Source: Cymodocea nodosa (Eukaryota; Streptophyta; Magnoliopsida; Alismatales; Cymodoceaceae). Taken from it: a DNA stretch of 64,000 bases. The position numbers and the translations under genes were made by a program. Where the stretch lies: contig CM072343.1 in the NCBI GenBank assembly GCA_036874045.1, positions 4,732,001 to 4,796,000 of the forward strand. The letters are read 5' to 3'. The notes under the pieces were generated by a model. That model was not told where the DNA came from, did not search any database, and saw only the letters and a list, made by a program, of their open reading frames with translations. Shown one piece after another: positions 34,419 through 45,600 of the stretch; positions within the stretch are counted from its first letter, which is position 1; each line of letters begins with the position of its first letter.

Positions 34419-36639
34419 CATTGCCCAGCATGATTTATAATTACCCTCAGTTAAATGGCACATAAAGATATAGCATGGAGTTGCTTGGCGGGAGCAATTT
34501 TCGTATATGCAACCGGACTATAATACACTTATAGACTGCTATATTCTTATTAGTTTGAATCTGACAGAAAAGGTGATGGTGGTGGTATGTGTGGGGGCCT
34601 TAGTAGAGGTTGAGATTTTTTCTCATTGCTCTTAGGAAAAGCTTCAAGATTATGTTTTGGTAAATGTTGGTCCAGATTGTGGAAGGTCCCTAAACATCTT
34701 AAAATTCCTTGCCAGCTGTACGATTTTGTGTTTCATTTTGAGTGCAAACCACATGAAAACTAGAGGTAGGCTTGTTTAGGCCTGTTCGGTCAGGATTTGA
34801 ACAGAACATATTGCATGTAACGTGATCGCATTTTTTACTTATCCTTTAATCCTGCCATTTCTTCCACACTCCCCAACTGTTTAAAATCCAATCATCATCA
34901 TTGACCTACTTTATTTTTGCAAGAAAGCTAATAATGCCTTTGGATGGGAACTTTCCTGCCTTGACGAGTGACCTGTGTTTTCTTCGTTTTCTGGATATAA
35001 GTTTTCTTGTTTCCCTATTTCTCTTCGATGCCAATCAGCACACCTAATCATGCAATTGGATTATATTCTTTCAGTCTGTTCTCTCGTCAGGGAGGTTTAA
35101 GGTCTCGGAAGGGCATCCAATTATGCAGATCCACCGTAAGTGATCGAAAGAGAAGAGGTAAAATAAAAGTCTCGACAAGTTACAAGTTCAAAAAATAATC
35201 CTGGAACAGCGTAGAAATAGGAAAAAAAAAAAACCAAAAGAAAATACTCCAAAAAAATTCTGCTACTTCATTCACAAAAGCAAAATAATATATATAGCTG
35301 AGTAAACCAAAAATAGTTGAAAATAATGTATACGGTTGCATAAATTAAAAAATCCTACTCATTGAACCCTGACCTTAACGTGGAACTGAATGTAAATTAT
35401 TCTCAATGCGATGACAAGGTGGAGGGATGTCGTGCAATGGAACGGAAGAGGGTTCTTAAAATATTGGGTGGGCGAAAGGAGAATTGTTGGGCAATCATGA
35501 TTTAGGTAAAAATGACAAATGTTTAAGCGGGTAAAAGATAATAAGTAAAAATAGAGTTTTACCTTTTCTTTTGACGTAACGTTCCTCCATGCGTGACGAC
35601 GATAAAGATAATTGTTGGAGGTAAAAAAGATATTCAAAGTATTATAAAAAAATAAAGATGTTATCAGATAAAATAAAAATATGAAGGTAGTAAAAAAAAA
35701 ACAAATAAAGTATCGAAGGAAAGGACGAAAAACCAAGCCTAATCTTGAAAAAAAGGACGCTTTTATCGATCGGCAAAATTCACGACAGGGAGATCCCTGC
35801 CACTGAATCAGCCGAACCTCTTCGCAATCCAACCCTGTACTGTTTCCTCTCGCTGCATCAGATTTCCGCCTTCTGTGTGCGGTGTCTGCGACGGACTCCT
35901 GATCTGCGTCGCAGGAAGCGTTCCCCCCTTCTTATCCGCTGATAGGATCTGTGGATTGGTTGTCGCTAGGTGACCTTGCGTTGTTCGGGGAGTTTGAGGT
36001 GGGTTCCTCTTGTAATGTCTACTTTTCCTGTAAATATCCGGTCTTTCGTGTTTTTTTCCCTTGTTTTGCGTCTGGTCGTCTGATGGGTTTTGTGAAGAAC
36101 AGTTTTGTGTCGTCCGTGGCAGTGGACTGGTTTTGTTTTTCTGCGTCGTGTAGTTCAACTTTCCCCTACGGGTTGTCTGCAGATGATTGCTGCTGATGGT
36201 GGTTTTCTGCCGGGTTTGGATGCATCAGATATTAAATATTTGGACTATTATCAGTCCTTTCTCATTTTTTCGTTGATGATATCCATGTCAGTATTTCTTC
36301 CAAGGGCTGTGCTTTTTCGAGTGCGACCATTCTCATTCTTTTCTGGTTGAAAACAATTTCTATTTTTCTTCAACGGTTGTCATTATTCGAGTGCGATCTG
36401 TCTGACGTCTTTGCTTGTATGGTTTACCTTTTGAGCTATTTTTTTGCTTTTCTTATCTTTTTTTCTGAATTCCAAGCCATATTTCTCTTCTTCCCAACTT
36501 GGGTTTATCTTCTATGACGCCTTTATTTGTGTTTCGTGCTCAGAGATATGATTTCTTCCAAGGTAATCTAGAGCCATGATTTTTTAGTTGTCAAGGAGAA
36601 GTCGCATATCTATTGTGTAAATCAGTAATTTCTTCCGGA
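34419..36639. other. RRP46 3' flank and NINJA promoter/5' UTR
   Basis: 34419 to about 34800 is the likely 3' UTR of RRP46. From about 35780 the sequence becomes GC-richer and pyrimidine-rich (35810-36000), a likely 5' UTR exon for the NINJA gene, possibly with a leader intron before 36600. Open frames on either strand here (35359-35832, 35808-36158, 35951-36350) show no recognisable domain. Confidence 0.4.
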
Positions 36640-39600
36640 ATGGATGATGAAAACTCACTCGAGCTAAGTTTAGGCCTTGGCCTTTCATGTGGTGGCTCAA
36701 CCGGTAAATCTATAGGTAATACTTCTGATCCTGATGGTGCCGAAGGGAGCAAAAGCAAGGAAATGGTTGGGAACTTTAATGTTTCAGAGGTAACATTTAA
36801 TCAGTTCTTTCCAACAAGTGCAGACAACCAAGATCAGATTGGACAACAAAGGCATGAAAGCTTCTGGACGAATCTTGGAAAGCACCCTGTTCCAGAGGCG
36901 GATGGGCCTAGATTCCGTGAGTTGTGGATTTCAGATAACAAGGCAGCAGATGTATCCGATGAAAACTCGGGGCTGAGCAAGCGGAAAATGCCATTTGAGG
37001 GTACAAATCTGCAGAAGAAGCCTGAAATAGGAAGTGACAATACTGATATACGTGGCAAGAGCCCCAATAACATGGTCTTGAAAAGCCATGTTTCTGTTAA
37101 CACTGAAGATGGTTCCTATGCCGAAAATGAAGATGTGGCAGAATCAGAAGCTGATGGTCCAACATCATGGTTGATGTCTCAGCCAGATGAACATGGCAAG
37201 GGGTCTGATACCTCAAAGTCCAGTGATAAACTTTTCCTGAGCAATTCATCTGTGCTCAATTCCCAAGGTAAAAATCAGCCCAATGCTGTAGTTCATGAAG
37301 CCAACAATCAGAATGGAAAATTTAATTTTGGTGTTCCGTTTTCAGTTCACTCCATGCCTACCACAGTTTCACTGCCTGCTGCAGATCCAAATGCTGCTAA
37401 TGTGCATAATATGACAGGCATTCCATCACATGCTGTTGTGCAATTATTGCCTTTAGCAGATGATAACCAATCCAGAGAGCATTCACTGAACTCCAGCAAT
37501 TTGCATGCCTTTGGGTATCCATTTGTCCAGCTTCCAACTTTGGAAAGTGGTTCTTGGATGTTAGGTTCCAATTCGCAGTGTGTCCAAAGCTATGACAGAA
37601 AGAACACCAGCGATGGATTGACAAAAGCAGCACATCATGGAGTTCAACTGAAGACATCTCATGGTTTGTATTCTTTCAAATCTTTCATCTTTAAATTTAG
37701 TACAGTTCTTTCTTCTGACTTCTTTATCCTATGACTAGTTGTTTTACTTATTCAATTTTTAGCAAAACAACATTTTGATCTGAAAATATCAATACTTGAA
37801 GGTTAAAACTAAGGATGACAAAACATGCTAATAAGTTGGATTCAGGTCTAGACTGTTTACAACCAATTCATTTGTCTATTTCGAATCCAAACCATTCAAT
37901 AAATGCACTGAAAATCTCAACCCAAATTCAACTTGTTTATAAACTTATCGAGTCAACCAAACTCATTTAATCCATTTATGAAGTTAAATGAGTAATAGAA
38001 CATGTTTGACCTATTGATATTTAACATATTCAACCTATATAACCTGTTTAAACTATTACATGCTGTAATCATATAATTAACTAAAAATGAATAAATATAT
38101 ATGTGATATTATATGATACAAGATATAATAATAATAATAATATATTATATATAGAATAATAATCTATTTATTATTATATATATTATGTAATAATGTTCTT
38201 ATATATGGGTCTGATCAGTTGAGGTTGACTGCACCTTAAGACAATGCAATTGACTGCACTTGATTCACATCGTACTCACACAAACATACATACAGTCAAC
38301 TGAGTTTAACCATCTGATCGGTTGTGGTTAACTGCAACAAAAAATCCTCTCATTCATATGGTCACCCCACCTATCCCATGTGTGGGTGACCATATGCTTA
38401 GTAGAGGATTATCAATTGTGGTTAACATTTGATAATCCTCACATGCACACACACACACACACACATGGAATGGCTTCAATATGCTTCCAATGGTCTTTAC
38501 AAGTACCACTTTTTGTCATTAGTGGTTTTGCAAGTTTTATATTCCCTCTAAATATAATTATTATCAAATTTATTGTTGTAATCTTAAACTAGAATATTCT
38601 TTTATCCATTTAGTTTCTTGCAAGTATAATATATTACTTTTCCTTCTGATCATTCTAACCTCTAAGTACATACTCTTACCAATCAAAGTTCCTATATTTC
38701 AAGTTGCTAGCCTAATTTTGATATTTTGGACTAACTTTTTTACCTACACCCATTCATTAAGATGTCAGAATCTTTATTTATTTTCATCTACATCTGAGTG
38801 TCAATGTAGAGTCCCTAGTCTGAGAATGTTGTACCTAAGATGTGCAATGATTTCCTCTTATTTTTTGTTCATTTCAATGGAGATTCAACATAGCACATCA
38901 CCAAGAGGGTTGCAATCTAATGAGTTATCTTTAGAGTTCATGTTCATGTGACGTTAACAAGTTTTTATAACTGGTAATATATTCAATGTTAACTCTTCTT
39001 TATTTGGAGTTGGGATTGGCCATTAAGGGATGAACCTAGATGGGTAAAAGGAAATTTGTATAAAAATTTTATTTACCCAACCATACTTTATGATTTAGAA
39101 TGCTAGGTTGTAAAGCATGATAGTGTGTAAAATTTTTAATGTTGTAAAGATATGAATGCTTAAATGAATGAGTGGTAATACTATAAATGATAAGTTAAAA
39201 TTTGATTTTATTAGTAATAGAGTAGGAGTTGCACTAATTAAAAATAAGATAAGAAAAAATTGACTTAGGTGATTTAGTTATATCTTTAAGAGGTCAAATG
39301 ATGTGTAGTTAGGAGAGAGCATTTAATTACTATAGAAAAAATTAAAAGAAGTAGAAATGGCCTAAAACCACTTGGTTAGGACTTGTAAGAAAAGATTTAG
39401 ATTTATTTAATTTAATGGAAGATTTGACTATAGATGGAAAAAATGATTTATGTAGCCATCCTCGTATTGTGGGGTTATGACATGGGTTATTGTCATAATT
39501 TCTTTTGAATGCCTTCTATTTGGTACTTCCATTTACACCATTACTCTTGTCATATGCAAATAACACATTTCAGTATTATTGATTATATATAGTTAGTATT

Positions 39601-42600
39601 ACGTGGTAACTATAATTAATATATTTTACTAATGACTATAGATTTTTCAACTATTTCTTCTATTTAGTTTTACTTTTTAATGTTTAATTATTAGTGTTAC
39701 TAATGGCAAAGTTTTATGTATCACAATGAATTTCATAATATTGATTTCATCTATAATGGGACAAAAATTGTTTTACCATTGATTGGAAAATAATTTTAAT
39801 ATTACTAAAACTAATATTTTAATTTTATCCATGTAACTTCTATGTAGCTTGTATTAGACAGAAATTTGGGAAAATTTTAAAGATGAATAACAATTGTGAT
39901 ATCAGAATGATCATGTGATTTTTTATTTTTTACAGATTTTATTTGTTTTATTTTTTCTTCTACGTGGTTTTCTACATGTATTAGTAATATTAAATCAACT
40001 TTATTGCTAATCCTAAATATGTATAAAATACTAAAGATCTATTAGTACATTCATTTTTTAAATTGGGATTTGGAAATCAATCGATGAAAGTGAGTGTGAG
40101 AACCATTTTTGAAAAAAAAAAGAAAGTGAGAAAATTTGGATAGAGGAAGACATGTTTTAAATGAAATCAAATAAACTTCAAGTGTTTACATAGATGTCGT
40201 AGTAAACTTAAATTTCTTTGAATCTTTGGAAGTGGTAGTCTAATGTTTTTGTGAAGAAGAGTGCTTTCTGGTTTTTAATTTATATATATTTTTTTATTGA
40301 TTGATGGTTAGGATTGAGTCTTGCCTAACAGTAAAATGAGAGTTGGTGTACGAGAATTGCTCCTATATGTAGATATATGTATGGACAGAGAGACGTGCAT
40401 ATTGTAAATAGATTACAAATGTTGAATCTAAATTCATCTTATTTAATAAATGCTAAAATGAGCCAATCCATTTATAAGCTGAACTCTTTTAACCTCAATG
40501 CAAACTATTTTTTATTAAATGGGTTGAAGCCTTAACATGTAGTTAAATTATTAGTCAAAAAGATTCCAGTAAAAATTCACTTTGAGGTAAAGATATGATG
40601 AAAGACATTACTGAAAAAAACAGTACTTTCTGAACACTTTTTTTCTTTTCAACATAGAAATGATACAAATGCAGGATTTGTTGAGTTCTAAGCATAGTTC
40701 TGAAATGGAAGGTAGTTGCTGCCCTAGATTTAAAAATTGAGATGGATCAACAAAATTCCATATTGGATTGTATTTTTGTTGATCTCAGTATCTCATGTAT
40801 TCTTGAACATACCATGGATCGAACAATCTTTTATCAAGGATTGGTGTTGGATTGTTGGATCATTTGATCCAACTTATTTTTTGAGTTGTCGAAGGTTGGA
40901 TAGACTAATCTTTGCTGCCTCTACTAATTGTTGATTGTCAAAGTCCGTCAATTGTTAAATCCCCTGCTGCTAACCATTGAAGCTTCCTTCCTCTATGTAG
41001 ACCATTGGAATCTATTAGGGTTTTAAGGTGAGTGGAGAAGGTCGAAGGAGGGAGGTGGTGAGTTACGCAAGAGAGAGAAAAACAGAAGGGGAAGAAAGAG
41101 AGAAAGAGAAAGAAGAAAAGAAAAAAAGGGAAGGGAAAAAAACAAAAGGAAAGAGAAAAAAAAAAAACGTAAAAATTATATTTAAAATGGTGAAGGTATT
41201 AAAAAATAGAAAAAATTCTGATATTTTTTAATTAAAAAAATTGTTTTCTTATGAATAACATTCTTCCTTTACCTATCTTTTATTCTTACAAACTTTATTT
41301 TCTATTTTTTAAATTAATTTATGTGAGATTTTATTAACGACATTATAAGAATCAAAATTTATAGTTTACTCTAAAATCTTATAATTGATAAAATTTTTAA
41401 TTATGGAAATTATAGAGAAGGGAAAGAAAAAAAGAGAAGGAAGAGAGAAAGAAAAATGAAAAAAATTATTATATAAAAAATGATGAATGTATTAAAAAAA
41501 TCACAAAAATCCTGATATTTTTTTTAAAATTATGTTTGCTTATGAATGACTTTCATCTTCTACCTATCTATTATATTCTCATAAACTTTATTTTTCTATT
41601 TTTTAAATTAATTCACATGAGATTTTTTTAAAAGATATTAACCATCTTATAGGATTAAAAAATTATAATTTACTCTAAAATCTTATAGATAAAATTTTTA
41701 ATTATAGAGATTATGGAAATTCTATGGTATTGTGTATAATCTTATTAATTTATGTTTCATGTATAAATTGTAACTTGAATTTTATTAAAATGTAACCAAC
41801 TATAATCTAGATTCTATTGAAATGTAACCTGATTTCTATTAAAATATAATCTGAAATATATTGAATTGTAAATTAGATTATATTCAACTATAACTTGAAT
41901 TTTATTGAAATATGATTTGAATTTTAAATCATTTGTTGTTATGAGTTTTTTTAAAATTATTTATACGTGATTTAAGACCTTTTTTATACATGTGTAACAT
42001 TATGATTATAAAGTATGAACCTTATCATTACTATCCTCTCTTCTACATGAATGAGAATAAAGAAAGAGAAAGGAGTTGCCACCTAGTTTAATTGAGAGTA
42101 AATTAAAAAAAACCTATAAGTTAATGCAAAATAATTCTTTTAATGTTGGACAAAACTAAAGTCTAGGAACCAAAGGGCTAGGTAAGTGTTTTGGATCTGT
42201 ATGAGGAATGTATTTGGTATCTTACTCGTTTGAATTACTTAGCTTCTTGGTTATCTTTATTAGGTTGAGTTGTTGTAAGTGTCTAAGATAGTTAGTGCAA
42301 GTTAGGACTAAGTGAGTGTAAGTTTAAGGGTAAAATAAGTGAAGAGATGGATCTAAAAGATTCATATAAAATGAATTGAGAAGAGAACAAAGAGAAGAGG
42401 TGAGAAGTTAAAACCTATAAGGCTTGGGGAGGGAAAGAAATAAGTTGTTTTAACCTAGTAGGTTTGATGAGAAATGAAATCTAAGTGCCATTAGAGATGT
42501 TTTAACCATGGTGTGTATGTGTGGCTAGTTAGTCTAGTAAACAAGCAAACAAGAGAGTACACACATGAGATGTAAGATATTTGCAAAATGCAAAGAATGT

Positions 42601-45600
42601 CACAAAGTTAATTAAGATGTGATTTAACTTAGGGAGGAGAACATGGTGGGCCTCCATGAGATCCCCAAGTGACCTAAGAAGTTGGTTGGTGTATTTTAGA
42701 TATTTAGGGTTTCCACTTAATTAATGCAACCTTAGATAAGAAAGAGAAGGAAAGTGGACATGCAAGAGGAGATGAGAGGAGGAGGATGCATGATTCTACC
42801 TTATATGTTTACAATGTTATAATGAAATGCAATCTTAGTTGGAAGAAGAGATAAGAAGAGGATTCTTTACTGAATTTATATAGAAGAAGAGAGTATAGAT
42901 GAGGAGTAGAAGAGATGAGAAACTTTGAAGAAGTGGGAAGGGGAGAGAAGATAATAAATATCTATATGCAACTAAGTCATGTCCATGTAAGGTGGAACAT
43001 GATTGGTTAAGTATGTTATGATTCTTAGTCTAAACAAGGTGACCTTAAGCATGGATTCTATATGTCATATTTTAACATAGATGCTACATGAGATGCAAGG
43101 AATGAGTAAGTAGAAAGAAATCAACATAAATGTAAAAGCAAACAAACAAACAAGTGTGCATAAAAGGAACCAAAAATAGAGACATATATGCTAGCATGAT
43201 GTATGCAAGCATATGTAAATACTTGGCTTGCTAAGTTGGATGCATATGGGTAAGAATGCATAAAAATGCATAAGTATGTGTGGTGCATGGATATGAATAA
43301 GTTATAAAGCATAAATGTGCACTTGGACAAGGAAGGTGTCTACATGTGGTGATGACCATGACATGATTATGATGTGCATGATGCTTGAATCAAGGGTTGA
43401 TTAAGATGTGACTAAGGTACATGATTAGGCATGATAATGTTGATTAAAATGGGGTTATGATAAGATTAATGCATGTTAAGTATGATTAGTGTATGACTAA
43501 TGTGTGATCAAGTGCAATTAATGCATGATTATGACATGATTAATGTATGATTATGAAATGCGTTAGTACATGATTATGGTATGATTAATGCATAATTATG
43601 ATATGACTAACATATATTTAATGCATGATTAAGTGTGATTATAACATAATTAATGCATAACTAATATATGATTTAAGCATGATTATCAGATGACTAAATA
43701 TAGTTAAAGTGCATGATTAAATATAATAATACATGATTAAGATGCAAGATTAAGCATAATAAGGTACAATTAAAAGACATAATTAAACATGATAATATAT
43801 GATTAAGATACATGATTAGTTATGATAATCCATAATTAAACATGATTAAACATAATGATGCATGATTAAGATGCAAGATTAAGCATAATAAAACACAATT
43901 AAGAGGTATGATTAAACATGATTAAGCATGATTAAGATGCATGATTAATTAGCATGGTAATGCATGATTAATACATGATTAATTAATATAACAATTCATA
44001 ATAAAATTAATATATGGTGAATGGATGAGTGGAATAAATGAAGTGAGCTATTAAGTATGGAATGGATGAGTTTGTGAGGTTCTATTAAATATGGAATAAA
44101 TGAAAATGAAGTGAATATATGTGCATAAGATGAGCATAGCATGTTGTTGATAGGCATGAATGTTAGCATGGACTAATACATGAAGTGGAAGGGAAATGAT
44201 CGTAGTATGTAGTTGATGAATGCATGAATACAAGCATAGATGAATGCATTAGATGAATATAGTGTATTGAGGGTGAATGTGTAAATGATTATATGAATGG
44301 GTGCATTAGATGAATATAGTATGTAGTGGATAAGTGCATGAATACAAATATGAATGAACACATTAGATGAATATGGCATGTAGTGGATGAATGCATGAAT
44401 GCAAGCATGGATGAGTGCACTAGATGAATATAGCATGTAATGGATGAATGCATGCATACAAGCATAGATGAGTGCACTAGATGAATATGGCATCTAGTGG
44501 ATGAGTGCATGCATACAAGAATGGATGAGTGCACTAGATGAATATATATAGCATGTAATGGATAAACACATGCATATGAAATGGAAAACATTAACATGAG
44601 AAATTACATGAAATGTGTGGAGATGGGGTGAAAATATTAGCATGAGAAATTATAGGAAATGCATGTTTATGAAGTGATATGTGGATGGGAATGTGGCATG
44701 ACATGCGAGTAATCATGAGTGGGTGCATGAGACATTATGGCATTAAAAGATTTTAGCATAAAATAAGGTGAAACATGGCATGTGTGAATGAGTGCATGAA
44801 CATAAGTATGAATGTGTGAATTAGTATGTGAAGTGAACATGAGATGAAGAGCATGAGGTGAAAATGTGTGTGGGGGGAGTAAAGAGAATGGATGAAGCAT
44901 GAATGCAAATGAATATGCATGTATGTGAAGTGAATGCATTAACAAAACATGCAAAATAAGCTAAATGAACATACCAACATATTATGTGAAATGATATGTT
45001 TGATTATATTGAACCTTCAATTTTTCTATCAATACTCACAAGAAACAATTCATTAAATCATAAATCAAGAAGATTTTGTAAGGAAATAATTTGTCAAAAT
45101 CTTGGAGATTAGATCAAAAAATCAATTTCACTATGAAATCAAAGTTTCAAAAATAAACTAGTAGATTGATTCCATGGTGAGATCAAGGTTTTAGAGATGG
45201 ACTAGTGATCTGATTAAGGAAAATAAATATGATAAAATGATGAGGAGAGAAAACTAATAAGTCATGGAAGTGACATGCAGTGGCATTCCAATTTGAAAAT
45301 TAGAGAATTTGTGGCATGCAAGAAAAGGGAAAATGCCAAAAGATTGGAAATAGAACTAGTCATTCAACATCGGAGGGTCTCATTGGGCCAAGTGTTATCT
45401 CATTGATCAAGAACCTAAGTAACCAAAAGGCTGATTTGGGTGAGTATTCTACCCTTTAATCTGAAGTAAGGAAAAAAGGAAAAAAAAAGTCAAAGTTGGA
45501 GATCAAAATCTAAACATCAAAAGATCAATGGTGAGATTTAGGGATTTAATAAATTAAACAACTGAAGATAAAAGCATGTTAACAAAAATGAAATTGGGAC

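Noticed and set aside
35359-35832. Minus-strand frame of 157 codons upstream of NINJA
   Set aside because: Composition is phenylalanine/leucine-rich from AT-rich sequence, with no domain, and it overlaps the probable NINJA 5' UTR.
41028-41231. Plus-strand lysine/glutamate-rich open frame
   Set aside because: It is the translation of an AG-rich low-complexity block that is itself part of a duplicated intronic unit.
44173-44597. Overlapping minus-strand frames with repeated MPYSSSALI-type peptides
   Set aside because: They are produced by the 57-bp minisatellite, whose length is a multiple of three.
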